Source of the DNA: Sporobacter sp963663605
GTDB lineage: Bacteria; Bacillota; Clostridia; Oscillospirales; Oscillospiraceae
DNA: 64,000 bases
Assembly (NCBI GenBank): GCA_963663605.2
Contig: CAXXVF010000002.1
Coordinates: forward strand, 1,612,001-1,676,000
Direction of reading: 5' to 3'
Below the pieces are notes generated by a model. It was given only the letters and a program-made list of their open reading frames with translations. It was not told the origin of the DNA and made no database searches. The position numbers and the translations under genes are program-made. This document shows, in pieces, positions 34,104 through 43,239 of the stretch; position 1 is the stretch's first letter; every line of letters begins with the position of its first letter.

Positions 34104-34832
34104 CTAAACCACTGAATAAATGAGATTGCTGATCGGTATGGAGAGCGCCATGCCCCCGAGCATGGAAATCGGCAGCGCGTAATCCTCCATCCACTTCCAT
34201 TTCAGGACCTTGACAAATAGTGCGCACACACCCATCAACACGGCCGAAACCAGCATAATAAACACGGGAATCCATCCGGTAAGGCCTTCATTTACTTTGG
34301 CGAACATCATTCCAAGGAAGGCCGAGATCATTCCTAAAAACAGGCTCGCCATGAAGATATCTCCCCATCGGGTGTCCTTTGTGCGTATCCGCATAACGCC
34401 GCTTTCGATCCTTTTGCCGATGAGGGGGACGAGAACCGGGCTTATAATAATGCCGATCGTCATAACCCACGCAATGGCGGTAAAGGCCTTCGCGTCTGCA
34501 ATGAGGCTGCCGAGCCCGAGGCCCAGCGCGCTTGACGCCGAAGCCGCTGCGGCCGTTTCATAGGTGAGCGCGCCGATGATGCTCAGGCGCAGCCACGGGA
34601 ACGGAAAGCCCAGGGATTTTGACAGCGCGATCACGCCGAGCAGGATTGCAAAAGCAGGCGCGATCGTAAAAACGGCGCTGGAGCCTATGGTTTTTTTCAG
34701 TACGGAAGTATCCATGCCAATGGCCTTTGCGCGTTTAAGCGCTTTGACCAGAAAGAAAACGGATTCCGCAATAACGAAGGTAATGACGACGGCGACGATG
34801 GCATAAAGAAACCCGCTGTTTGGATTGAACAT
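34104..34832 (-). CDS. DUF5058-like membrane protein
   Basis: A 242-residue protein with six or seven membrane helices. It contains Ala/Ser-rich LTYETAAAASASSALGLGLG, reminiscent of helix breaks in transporters. The overall pattern matches DUF5058 proteins of Firmicutes. First gene of an operon with a second membrane protein and an M20 peptidase. ATG follows GGGGGT. The substrate is unknown; an amino-acid or peptide derivative would fit the peptidase. Confidence 0.7.
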   Translation of the reverse strand: MFNPNSGFLYAIVAVVITFVIAESVFFLVKALKRAKAIGMDTSVLKKTIGSSAVFTIAPAFAILLGVIALSKSLGFPFPWLRLSIIGALTYETAAAASASSALGLGLGSLIADAKAFTAIAWVMTIGIIISPVLVPLIGKRIESGVMRIRTKDTRWGDIFMASLFLGMISAFLGMMFAKVNEGLTGWIPVFIMLVSAVLMGVCALFVKVLKWKWMEDYALPISMLGGMALSIPISNLIYSVV

Positions 34833-35176
34833 CCGATATTGACCCCCTATCTCTTTTTCCGACTTAAATTTTAAAAATCAAGACAATATTATACCTTTTT
34901 CTTCTGCTTTTCAAAGTTTTTCAGGCATTGGTATATACTCGGTCTTGATTTACCTGACTTTGATGATTTACAATTATCAATCGACCCACAGAACTGCCCG
35001 TAGTCTCATATACTTATGTGTATATTATAAATAAATTCGCTTCGCAGCAATTATCGTCACGCCGCCGTCGCTGCACTTTTTAAGTAACGCCTATATGAAC
35101 AATGCCCACTACTATGATCTAAAGCAGTGAGCATTGTTTGACGCAAATTGAAATACTTGGTTTTTGCATCATGCCT
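34833..35176. other. Intergenic region, 344 bp
   Basis: AT-rich. It holds the promoter at 34888-34915 and an imperfect hairpin (AACAATGC...GCATTGTT, 35098-35138) that could end transcripts of the AbrB-like gene although it lacks a T-run. No gene is seen. Confidence 0.55.
34888..34915 (-). promoter_or_regulatory. Promoter of the DUF5058-M20 operon
   Basis: Reading leftward: TTTGAA (34915-34910), a 16-base spacer and TATAAT (34893-34888). Confidence 0.5.
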
Positions 35177-35416
35177 TTATTTCTTGAAATCTTTAAAACA
35201 GGCTGCGCAAACTTTTTTGCCTTTATAATCCTCAACTCCATCCGTTTTGCTGCAGAAAATACACGCCGGTTCATATTTCACAAGAACGACTGTTGAACCA
35301 TCGACATATATCTCCATGGGATCTTTTTCTGCTATATCCATGACGCGGCGAAGCTCTTTCGGCAAGACAATTCTTCCTAATTCATCAACTTTTCTTACAA
35401 TACCGGTTGACTTCAT
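35177..35416 (-). CDS. AbrB-family regulator with C-terminal zinc-finger-like motif
   Basis: A 79-residue protein. The N-terminal 50 residues are the swapped-hairpin AbrB DNA-binding domain (STGIVRKVDELGRIVLPKEL). The C-terminus carries Cys52-x2-Cys55 and Cys70-x2-Cys73, a possible zinc knuckle used for oligomerisation in place of the longer B. subtilis AbrB tail. AbrB-like proteins control transition-state and sporulation genes, which fits the spore genes here. ATG follows GGAAGGAGA. It is monocistronic. Confidence 0.92.
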   Translation of the reverse strand: MKSTGIVRKVDELGRIVLPKELRRVMDIAEKDPMEIYVDGSTVVLVKYEPACIFCSKTDGVEDYKGKKVCAACFKDFKK

Positions 35417-35605
35417 TTTGAATCTCCTTCCGTTTATATATTTCTGAGATACTAGTTTTATTTTCTCAGATTTTATTACTGGTAACTAATGTACTTCCAT
35501 CTTAAATTTACCAGATATTCCATCAATATTCTGTGATTTTCGTCACACAACGCAAATTTCTTTTTCAGGCTTAAATTCCGCTTTAAAACAGCATAACAAA
35601 TACCA

Positions 35606-35640
35606 AAAACCCTTGTAATCATTGCGATTACAAGGGTTTT
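35606..35640 (-). terminator. Terminator of tRNA-Thr
   Basis: A 15-base perfect stem (AAAACCCTTGTAATC and complement) with a five-base loop, followed on the minus strand by TTTTT. Confidence 0.85.
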
Positions 35641-35642
35641 AT

Positions 35643-35718
35643 TGGAGCTGGTAGTCAGACTCGAACTGACGACCTGCGCATTACGAATGCGCTGCTCTAC
35701 CGGCTGAGCTACACCAGC
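35643..35718 (-). tRNA. tRNA-Thr (anticodon CGT)
   Basis: 76 bases including encoded CCA. The acceptor arm is GCTGGTG with TACCAGC, and the D arm contains AGCTCAGCCGGTAGAGC. The anticodon stem GCGCA/TGCGC holds the loop TTCGTAA with anticodon CGT. The T arm contains GTTCGAGTC. It has its own promoter and terminator. Confidence 0.97.
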
Positions 35719-35749
35719 GTCTTTATGCTTTTTTACTCAGGTGAACGTT

Positions 35750-35779
35750 ATTATACAGCAAACCGGCCACGCTTGTCAA
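35750..35779 (-). promoter_or_regulatory. tRNA-Thr promoter
   Basis: Reading leftward: TTGACA (35779-35774), an 18-base spacer and TATAAT (35755-35750), about 31 bases before the mature 5' end. Confidence 0.85.
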
Positions 35780-35855
35780 TCCAAAAAAACGCTAAAATCA
35801 GCAGTATATACGGAGCGCGAGCCGGCTAAAAAGATCAAAATACAAAATGGCGTTT

Positions 35856-35891
35856 AAACGGCGGGATCGGCTCTTTGCCGTCCCGCCGTTT
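35856..35891 (-). terminator. Terminator after pheT
   Basis: The stem AAACGGCGGGA with its complement and an inner CGG/CCG pair. Followed on the minus strand by a weak T-rich stretch. Confidence 0.65.
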
Positions 35892-35911
35892 GCAGTGTTT
35901 ATCAGCAGCTT

Positions 35912-38284
35912 TTATCGTATAACGGCGCCGAGTTCGGAATCTAAAAGCTCCAGGATTTTCTTTGTCGTCTCGTCGGCGTCGGTATCGGTCAGCGTTGCGT
36001 CGTCGGCTCGAAGCCGCAGCGAGAACGCAACGCTCTTTTTGCCCTCGGGCACCTGGGCGCCCGTGTATATATCAAAAAGCGACACTTCGCGCAGGAGCTT
36101 CCCGCCGCCGCGCCGGATGCAGTTTGTGAGCGACGCGACCGTGACGGATTTGTCACAGACGACGGCGATATCACGCGAAACGGCCGGGAACCGGGGCAGC
36201 GGGACATACCGTCCCTCCGGGGCGCGGCAGCCGAGTATACGTCCGAAATCGAGTTCTACCGTGTACGCCTCGCCGATATCGTAATTTTCGGCAATTTTTG
36301 GATGGACCTGCCCGAGGACACCGATGATCGTTTCACCGGAACGGATTACGGCGCAGCGGCCCGGGTGGTAAGACGGGTTTTCACGATCCGCCTCGTAGGA
36401 AACATCCGGTACGCGCAGCGCGCCGAGCAGCGCTTCGGCGCAGCCCTTTACGGCAAAGAAATCGGTATCGCCGTACGCGCCGAGCGTGATGACGACGCGC
36501 TCGTCCGGCAGCGTTTCTCCGTTCGGGCGGTAGACCTTTGCCATCTCGTACAGCCGGACGTTTTGGTTGCGGTAGCTGACGTTTCGGGCCAGCGTGTCGA
36601 GCATCGACGGCAGAGACGTCGTGCGCATGACGCTTGTATCCTCACCGAGCGGATTCAATATGACCGTTGATTTTCTCAGCGGAGAATCCGCATCCAGTCC
36701 GATTTTGCCGTAGGCGGACGGGCTGATGAACGAGTAGGTATAGATCTCGGAGTAGCCCGTCCCCCGCAGGACAGCGCCGACACGGCGCTCAAGCGATTGT
36801 TTCTCCGTGAGGCCGCCCATGACTGCCCGCCCGCCGAACATGGTCGGCTCGATGACGTTGTATCCGTAAAAGCGCGCTACTTCCTCGGCCAGGTCAGAAT
36901 AATGCTCAACGTCGCTCCGCCAGGACGGGACGGTGACGGTCTCGCCGTCGACCCCGAAGCCCAGCGACCGGAGCGTCGTTTTCATAAAATCAGTGGGGAT
37001 CTGCGCGCCGAGCAGGCGGTTTATTCTCTCCGGCTCAAGCTGCAGCGTACGCGGGACGAACTTTTTGGCCGTGACGTCGATGACGCCGTCAATGACCTCG
37101 CCCGCTCCGAGCAATTCGACAAGCTCGCAGGCGCGGTCAACGGCCGCGAGCGTGTTTTCCGGGTCAAGCCCCTTTTCAAAGCGGGAAGACGCGTCCGTGC
37201 GCATGCCGAGAGCGATGGCCGTCTTCCGGATGGAAATACCGTTGAAATTGGCCGACTCAAAGACTGCGAGCTTCGTGTCTTCAGTGATCTCGCTGTTTTC
37301 ACCGCCCATGACGCCCGCGACGCCGACCGGTTTTTCAGTATCCGCGATGACGAGCATGTCGGCCGTCAGGGCGCGCGGCGTCCCGTCGAGCGTGTGGATC
37401 GTCTCGTCCGGCTTTGCGGTACGCACGACGATCTTCCTGCCGTCAATGCAAGCGTAGTCGAACGCGTGCATCGGCTGGCCGTATTCAAGCATGACATAGT
37501 TCGTTATATCGACGATGTTGTTGATGGGACGCACGCCGGCGGCGCGCAGACGCTGGCGCATCCACTTCGGCGACGGCTCGATTTTGATGTTTTTGACCAT
37601 GCGCGCCGTATAGCGCGGACAGAGCTCCGCGTTTTCGATCTCGATGGCGAGGTGTTCCCGGATATCGCCGCCGCTGCCCTTGACTCTGGGCTCCGGAATT
37701 TTAAGTTCAGTCCCGAACGTGACGGCGCTCTCGCGCGCGAGGCCTATGACGGACAGGCAGTCCGGCCGGTTGTTCGTGATCTCGAATTCGACGATGCTGT
37801 CGTCGGCCCCGATGACCGGGCGGATATCGTCGCCGGGCTTACAATCCTCATCCTGCAGGATGAAGATGCCGTCCTCCAAAGCATACGGAAAATCGTGCAG
37901 GTCCAGATTCAGCTCGTTGATCGAGCAGAGCATGCCGTTTGAAACAAGGCCGCGCAGCTTGCCCTTCGTTATTTTTACGCCGCCCGGCAGGGTCGATTTG
38001 TGCAGCGCCACAGGCGTTAAGTCCCCGGCCCGGACGTTCTGCGCGCCGGTGACGATCTGAACGGGTTCTTCCCTTCCGACGTCGACCTGACAAACCCACA
38101 GATGGTCGCTGTCCGGGTGGCGCTCAATCTCCGTTACGCGCCCGACGACAACGTTTTTTATCTCCTCGGACGGCTCATGCGTCAGCTCCACCTTCGAGCC
38201 GGAGAGCGTCATTTTATCGGCGTACTCCTTGGAATCCGCCTTGATATCCGTATAGGCCGAAAGCCATTTACGCGATAGGTTCAT
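35912..38284 (-). CDS. pheT: Phenylalanyl-tRNA synthetase beta subunit
   Basis: A 790-residue subunit of the alpha2-beta2 enzyme. In order: the N-terminal tRNA-binding EMAPII-like domain (VVVGRVTEIERHPDSDHLWVC), the B3/B4 editing domain, the B5 domain, the catalytic-like core and the C-terminal FDX-ACB anticodon domain (PRFPAVSRDIAVVCDKSV). Length is normal. ATG follows TAGGGGG, 13 bp after pheS. It is controlled with pheS by an upstream T-box. Confidence 0.97.
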   Translation of the reverse strand: MNLSRKWLSAYTDIKADSKEYADKMTLSGSKVELTHEPSEEIKNVVVGRVTEIERHPDSDHLWVCQVDVGREEPVQIVTGAQNVRAGDLTPVALHKSTLPGGVKITKGKLRGLVSNGMLCSINELNLDLHDFPYALEDGIFILQDEDCKPGDDIRPVIGADDSIVEFEITNNRPDCLSVIGLARESAVTFGTELKIPEPRVKGSGGDIREHLAIEIENAELCPRYTARMVKNIKIEPSPKWMRQRLRAAGVRPINNIVDITNYVMLEYGQPMHAFDYACIDGRKIVVRTAKPDETIHTLDGTPRALTADMLVIADTEKPVGVAGVMGGENSEITEDTKLAVFESANFNGISIRKTAIALGMRTDASSRFEKGLDPENTLAAVDRACELVELLGAGEVIDGVIDVTAKKFVPRTLQLEPERINRLLGAQIPTDFMKTTLRSLGFGVDGETVTVPSWRSDVEHYSDLAEEVARFYGYNVIEPTMFGGRAVMGGLTEKQSLERRVGAVLRGTGYSEIYTYSFISPSAYGKIGLDADSPLRKSTVILNPLGEDTSVMRTTSLPSMLDTLARNVSYRNQNVRLYEMAKVYRPNGETLPDERVVITLGAYGDTDFFAVKGCAEALLGALRVPDVSYEADRENPSYHPGRCAVIRSGETIIGVLGQVHPKIAENYDIGEAYTVELDFGRILGCRAPEGRYVPLPRFPAVSRDIAVVCDKSVTVASLTNCIRRGGGKLLREVSLFDIYTGAQVPEGKKSVAFSLRLRADDATLTDTDADETTKKILELLDSELGAVIR

Positions 38285-38297
38285 AATCAGTTACCCC

Positions 38298-39323
38298 CTA
38301 AAATTGGCTTAAGAAGCGCATGTCGTTTTCGAACAGCAGGCGCATGTCGTCAATATCAAACCGCAGCATCGTCATGCGCTCAAGGCCGATGCCGAACGCG
38401 AAGCCGGAATATTCGTCCGGATCGATCCCGCAGCCGGCCAGCACCTTCGGGTGCACCATGCCGGCGCCCAGAAGCTCGATCCAGCCCTCGCCCTTGCAGA
38501 CGCGGCAGCCCGCGCCCTTGCAGACGAAGCATTCAACGTCGACTTCGCAGGAAGGCTCCGTGAACGGGAAATGGTGCGGACGGAAACGCGTCTGCGTCCC
38601 CTCGCCGTAAAGCTTCCCGACAAGCGCGTTGAGCGTACCTTTTAGGTCGCCCAGCGTAATGCCCCGGTCGACGACGAGGCCCTCGATCTGGTGGAACATC
38701 GGCGAATGCGTGGCGTCGACTTCGTCCTTGCGGTAAACGCGTCCGGGAGAAATAATGCGGACGGGCGGCTTTTGTGTCTCCATAACGCGTATCTGCACCG
38801 GCGACGTCTGGCACCTTAGGTGGACGGTTTCGTCCTCCGTTGTATAAAACGTGTCGTGCCACTCGCGGACAGTGTGCCCGACCGGAATGTTGAGCTTGTC
38901 AAAATCGTATACGGACAGCTCCACCTCGGGGCCTTCGGCAACGGAAAAGCCCATGCCGACAAAGATATCCGTCGCCTCTTCCAGGACGATCGTCATCGGA
39001 TGGCGGCGGCCGATCACGGCATGTTTGCCGGGGATCGTGACGTCCACCGCTTCCGTAACGAGCCGCGCGGCCAGTTCCTTTTCGGCAATAAAGGCCGCGC
39101 GCGCTTCGATGGCGCGCTCCAAATCGGCCCGTACCTGATTGGCCAGCTGCCCGATCACGGGGCGTTCTTCGGCGCTGAGTTTCCCCATCTGCTTGAGGAT
39201 CGCCGTGATTTCGCCTTTTTTGCCGAGGAATTTAACGCGCGCCTCTTCAAGCGCCGCTTTATCGGCGGCGTTTTCCACGACGGCAAGCGCTTTCTTCTCC
39301 AGTTGTTCCAATTGTTCTTTCAT
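38298..39323 (-). CDS. pheS: Phenylalanyl-tRNA synthetase alpha subunit
   Basis: A 341-residue class II catalytic subunit. The N-terminal coiled coil (1-85) binds tRNA. Motif 2 is GRVYRKDEVDATHSPMFHQIEG and motif 3 ends GFAFGIGLERMTML. CFVCKGAGCRVCKGEGWIE is the usual Cys-rich insertion. ATG follows AGAGAGGA, downstream of the T-box leader. Confidence 0.97.
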   Translation of the reverse strand: MKEQLEQLEKKALAVVENAADKAALEEARVKFLGKKGEITAILKQMGKLSAEERPVIGQLANQVRADLERAIEARAAFIAEKELAARLVTEAVDVTIPGKHAVIGRRHPMTIVLEEATDIFVGMGFSVAEGPEVELSVYDFDKLNIPVGHTVREWHDTFYTTEDETVHLRCQTSPVQIRVMETQKPPVRIISPGRVYRKDEVDATHSPMFHQIEGLVVDRGITLGDLKGTLNALVGKLYGEGTQTRFRPHHFPFTEPSCEVDVECFVCKGAGCRVCKGEGWIELLGAGMVHPKVLAGCGIDPDEYSGFAFGIGLERMTMLRFDIDDMRLLFENDMRFLSQF

Positions 39324-39429
39324 ATAAATCCTCTCTTTCGGATAGTGTTCTATGATTTAGCTTTCCCCGGGGGAAAAGGCATGGGGCGCAGCCCCATACA
39401 CTCAAGGACGGCGGGATGGGCGGGAAAAC

Positions 39430-39662
39430 AAAAAATCTCCCGTCCCAATAAGGGACGAAAGACATATTTCTTCCGCGGTACCACCCGGATTCGGCCCATT
39501 ATGAGGCCGCACTCTTTGCCGTCTTAACGCGACGGGACGCCGGGGATTAGCCGGAGCTCACGGGCGAACCAAATGCTATTTACGCAGGGCGCTTTCAGCC
39601 GGCGGCCGCCCCTCTCTTTGGCGCTTTTTCGCACTATTTTCCCGATCAGTGCCGTATGCTTT
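39430..39662 (-). promoter_or_regulatory. T-box riboswitch of pheST
   Basis: On the minus strand the conserved GGGTGGTACCGCGG (39486-39473) is followed by the terminator CGTCCC...GGGACGGGAGATTTTTTG (to about 39430). Upstream is a stem I region with an AGAGAGGGG segment and CGGCTGAAAGCGCC. A TTC triplet at 39568-39566 is a plausible Phe specifier. Uncharged tRNA-Phe would pair with the specifier and the TGGT/A bulge and prevent termination. Confidence 0.92.
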
Positions 39663-39712
39663 ATTATTATCCATTACATATATCATATTATTTTGAATTT
39701 GGCAACAAAAAA

Positions 39713-39741
39713 TTGACTAAAACAGTAAATTGAACTATAAT
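39713..39741 (+). promoter_or_regulatory. Promoter of the nnrDE-gerS-like-alr operon
   Basis: TTGACT (39713-39718), a 17-base spacer and TATAAT (39736-39741). Confidence 0.8.
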
Positions 39742-39782
39742 GAGGCAGATTACAAAACGTATAAACAGGAGGCGGCGGCTTA

Positions 39783-41303
39783 ATGAAACTGCTTTATTCG
39801 CAGCAGATGCGCGAGATGGACCGGTATACCATCGACGTGCTGGGCGTGCCGTCCACGCTCCTGATGACGAACGCCGCCGAGCACGTAGCGAAAGCTGCTT
39901 TGGAAGCTTTGGAGGACGGCGGCACCGCCGTCGTATTCTGCGGCTCGGGCAACAACGGCGGCGACGGCGTCGCGGCAGCCGCGTACCTCATTAAAAAGGG
40001 CATGACCGTACGCGCCATCCTGACCGGCCGCCGTGAAAAAATGACGGCAGATACCGCTGAAATGGAACGACGCTTGAACGAACTGGGCGGCATTCTTGAG
40101 GATTTCCAGGACGCTGCCGATATAGAACACGCCGTAAATCACTGCGACGTCGTCATCGACGCAATGTTCGGCATCGGGCTCAATTCAAATCTGCGCGGGA
40201 ACGCGCTGGAAGCCGTCCGGCTCATCAACGCCTCGGGCGCGCGCGTTATCTCGGCCGATATCCCCAGCGGTGTCGAGACCGATACGGGGATGATCCTCGG
40301 CGACGCCGTCAAAGCGGACGTGACCGTCACATTTGCGCAGCCGAAGGTCGGGCATTTCACAGAACCCGGCTGCGTCTGCTGCGGCGACATGCGCGTCGTT
40401 GACATCGGCATACCGCCGGACCTCATCGAAAACGTACAAATAGACTGTCAGGCCGTCATGCCGGGCGACATAACGCTGCCTCGGCGGCGGCGCGACACGC
40501 ACAAGGGCGATTACGGACGCGCGCTCATCGTAGCGGGCAGCGTCGGTTATTCGGGCGCGCCTGTTTTGGCCGCACGCGCGGCGACGTCGGCGGGCGCGGG
40601 TCTCGTGTCTCTCGGCGTGCCGGAGGCCATCTATACGATCGCCGCCGTCAAATGCACCGAGGAGATGGCCTTCCCGCTGCCGTGCTCCGATTCGGGCGCG
40701 CTTTCCGGACCGGCGCTTGACGTCATCCTCGAGCGGCTCAAAACATGCGATGTCTGCCTCGTTGGTCCGGGTCTCGGCCGGTCCGAAGCAGTCGGGCGGA
40801 TCGTATGCGAACTTGTGCGGCAGTCACGTATTCCACTCGTTTTGGACGCCGATGGCATAAACGCCCTGGGCGGGAATATAGATATACTGGACGAGGCCGG
40901 ATGTCCCGTCATCCTCACCCCCCACCCCGGCGAGTTCAGGCGTCTCGGCGGCGACCTTTCATCAGATCGGGTAAGCGCCGCGCGGGCTTTCGCATCATCG
41001 CACGGGTGCATTCTGGTGCTCAAAGGGCACCGCACCGTCACGGCCCTGCCGGACGGCACGGCATACATCAACACGACGGGCGGTCCGGCCATGGCCAAGG
41101 GCGGATCGGGCGACGTGCTGGCCGGCATGATCACAGCGCTCGCCGGTCAGAAATTCCCGTTGAAAGACGCGGTGCTGGCCGCCGTTTACCTGCATGGCTC
41201 AGCGGGCGACATCTGCGCTGAACGACTGGGGGAATACGCCGTCACCGCCTCCGATATTATCCGGGCCCTGCCCGAAGCCATGAAAAAAGTAACCGAACAT
41301 TGA
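39783..41303 (+). CDS. nnrD: Bifunctional NAD(P)H-hydrate epimerase / ADP-dependent dehydratase
   Basis: A 506-residue fusion that repairs hydrated NAD(P)H. The N-terminal YjeF_N epimerase (1-210) has FCGSGNNGGDG and DAMFGIG. The C-terminal ribokinase-like dehydratase (about 225-500) has LVGPGLGRS, LDADGINAL, LTPHPGEF and the late GSGDVLAGMI with its catalytic Asp. ATG follows AGGAGG. First gene of an operon with a GerS-like lipoprotein (12 bp) and alr. Confidence 0.95.
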   Translation: MKLLYSQQMREMDRYTIDVLGVPSTLLMTNAAEHVAKAALEALEDGGTAVVFCGSGNNGGDGVAAAAYLIKKGMTVRAILTGRREKMTADTAEMERRLNELGGILEDFQDAADIEHAVNHCDVVIDAMFGIGLNSNLRGNALEAVRLINASGARVISADIPSGVETDTGMILGDAVKADVTVTFAQPKVGHFTEPGCVCCGDMRVVDIGIPPDLIENVQIDCQAVMPGDITLPRRRRDTHKGDYGRALIVAGSVGYSGAPVLAARAATSAGAGLVSLGVPEAIYTIAAVKCTEEMAFPLPCSDSGALSGPALDVILERLKTCDVCLVGPGLGRSEAVGRIVCELVRQSRIPLVLDADGINALGGNIDILDEAGCPVILTPHPGEFRRLGGDLSSDRVSAARAFASSHGCILVLKGHRTVTALPDGTAYINTTGGPAMAKGGSGDVLAGMITALAGQKFPLKDAVLAAVYLHGSAGDICAERLGEYAVTASDIIRALPEAMKKVTEH

Positions 41304-41315
41304 GGTGAAAAAGCG

Positions 41316-41897
41316 TTGAGGCAAGTGAAAACACTTGCACTGATGATAACGCTGATATCGCTTTTGACGCTGTGCTCCTGCCGCGCTTCGAAAAACAGCG
41401 GCGAGGAACTGGCCCTGGATATCAGAACGATGCTCCTTGGCGCCGACCAATACGACATAACGGCCCGCGTAAAAGCCGACTACGGCGAGCGCGTCTATGA
41501 ATTCACCTTCCGGTATACCGGCAACGCGCAGGAAGGAACGCTTGAGATTATTGAGCCCAAGGCCCTCGCGGGCCTGAAGGCGAAGGTCTCCGTTTCGGGC
41601 GGAACGCTCGAATTCGACGGCGCGGTGCTGGACACGGGCGCTTTGACGAAGGACGGCCTGTCCCCGGCCCGATGCATACCCATGCTTTTATCCCAATGGC
41701 AAAGCGGATACATATCCGGCTGCAACTTTGAAAAACTCGGCGAGAGTGAGACGCTGGCCGTAACGACCGATATCTCAGCAGGCGTTTCCCAGCGGACATG
41801 GTTTCATACCCAAACGCTCCTGCCGTTAAAGGCGGAGCTGTATGAAGGCGGCGTTATGGTCCTTGACTGCCGGTTTGAAAACATCGTTATCGATTAA
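41316..41897 (+). CDS. GerS-related lipoprotein
   Basis: A 193-residue predicted lipoprotein. The signal peptide ends at lipobox LCSC with Cys22. A LolA/LppX-like half-barrel domain follows: YDITARVKADYGERVYEFTFRY, a GTLEIIEPKALAGLKAKV strand pair, and late LPLKAELYEGG. In Clostridioides difficile gerS lies directly before an alanine racemase gene and encodes a lipoprotein of this kind that controls cortex modification in germination. The same order here (18 bp before alr) supports the call. TTG start. The exact role in this species is inferred. Confidence 0.75.
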   Translation: MRQVKTLALMITLISLLTLCSCRASKNSGEELALDIRTMLLGADQYDITARVKADYGERVYEFTFRYTGNAQEGTLEIIEPKALAGLKAKVSVSGGTLEFDGAVLDTGALTKDGLSPARCIPMLLSQWQSGYISGCNFEKLGESETLAVTTDISAGVSQRTWFHTQTLLPLKAELYEGGVMVLDCRFENIVID

Positions 41898-41915
41898 ACG
41901 CGAAGGAAACCCATT

Positions 41916-43049
41916 ATGCACAACCTGCAAATGAGAACCTGGGCTGAAATCAGCCTGCCGAACATCGCATACAATTACAAAGCCATGAAAGCGCGGCTGG
42001 ATAACGGCACGCGCTTTATGGGCGTTGTCAAAGCCGACGCGTACGGCCACGGCGCGCTCCGGGTGGCAGGCCTGCTCACGGAGCTGGGCTGCCCTTATCT
42101 GAGCGTTGCCTGCATCGACGAAGCGCTCGCATTGCGCGGGGGCGGCATTACGCTGCCGATCCTCGTAATGGGCTACACGCCGCCCGAACTGACGCTTAAG
42201 CTCATTGAAAATAACCTTACGCAGACCGTCTTCAGCGCCCAACTGGCCAGAGCATACTCAGAGTGCGCCGCGTCTTTCGGCAAGCGGCTGACGGCACACC
42301 TGAAGATCGACACCGGAATGGGCCGCCTGGGATTCTCCTGCGGATGCAGGCATGACACCGAAGCGGAGACGCTCGACGTCATCGCGCTGCCGGGACTTTC
42401 GTTCGAGGGTGTTTTTACGCATTTCGCCGTTGCCGACACATACGGAGATCCGTTCACCAAGCAGCAGTTCAACGATTTCCGCGCGCTTGTCGGACGTCTG
42501 GAAAAAAAATCCGGCATCCGATTCAAAATAAAGCATTGCGCCAACAGCGGCGCGATGATAAACTATGATTGGAGTTATTTCGACATGGTACGGCCCGGCC
42601 TTTCACTGTACGGGCATTACCCCGGCAGGGAAACAGGCGGCCTGGGTTTAAAACCCGCCATGGAACTCAAAACGCGCATCGCACAGATAAAGGATTATAA
42701 AGCCGGCGACACCGTCAGTTACGGCCGCGTCTTCACGGTTCCTGAGAAAATGCGTCTGGCCGTCATCACCATCGGATACGCCGACGGTCTCTTCCGGATC
42801 CTGTCCGGCAATACGGACGTTCTCGTGAGGGGACGCCGTGCGCGCCAGGTCGGCCGCATCTGCATGGATATGTGCATGATAGACGTGAGCGACATCCCGG
42901 AAGCCAAAGCCGGCGACGTCGTCACGATATTCGGGCGCGACGGCGAGGGCTTCATCCCGGTCGAAGAACCGGCCGGAAAAGCCTGCACAATCTCGTACGA
43001 GTTATTGTGCGCCGTTTCCTCCCGTGTGCCGCGCGTGTATCTCCCTTAA
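41916..43049 (+). CDS. alr: Alanine racemase
   Basis: A 377-residue PLP enzyme supplying D-alanine for the wall and for spore germinant control. The N-terminal TIM barrel has the PLP lysine Lys39 in VVKADAYGHG. The C-terminal beta domain has the catalytic Tyr in VSYGRVF and the late GRICMDMCMIDVS. Length is normal. It is third in an operon with the GerS-like gene. mazF follows 190 bp later. Confidence 0.96.
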   Translation: MHNLQMRTWAEISLPNIAYNYKAMKARLDNGTRFMGVVKADAYGHGALRVAGLLTELGCPYLSVACIDEALALRGGGITLPILVMGYTPPELTLKLIENNLTQTVFSAQLARAYSECAASFGKRLTAHLKIDTGMGRLGFSCGCRHDTEAETLDVIALPGLSFEGVFTHFAVADTYGDPFTKQQFNDFRALVGRLEKKSGIRFKIKHCANSGAMINYDWSYFDMVRPGLSLYGHYPGRETGGLGLKPAMELKTRIAQIKDYKAGDTVSYGRVFTVPEKMRLAVITIGYADGLFRILSGNTDVLVRGRRARQVGRICMDMCMIDVSDIPEAKAGDVVTIFGRDGEGFIPVEEPAGKACTISYELLCAVSSRVPRVYLP

Positions 43050-43078
43050 CAAACCGCCTGCCCCGTCATATACTGTTA

Positions 43079-43111
43079 ACGGGAGTAGTCCCGTCATACG
43101 TCGCTTTTTTT
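43079..43111 (+). terminator. Weak terminator after alr
   Basis: ACGGGA/TCCCGT with a GTAG loop. A run of seven T follows, but ten bases after the stem. Possibly leaky. Confidence 0.4.
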
Positions 43112-43239
43112 ATATGCCATAGCAGCGGTTGTATATTTTGTTTTGCTTTGTGAAAGAATTATAGGTGCCCGGTTACATACTGACGCTTCAAAAACAGCGG
43201 TAACCGCGGCGACTATACTTCGTCGGAGAGTGAAGCTGT

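Noticed and set aside
36797..37942. A 381-codon open frame opposite pheT
   Set aside because: It lies wholly inside pheT and arises from strong third-position G+C bias. No domain or start signal.
43050..43239. Antitoxin gene between alr and mazF
   Set aside because: No frame of plausible length with a start and ribosome binding site is present in the gap.
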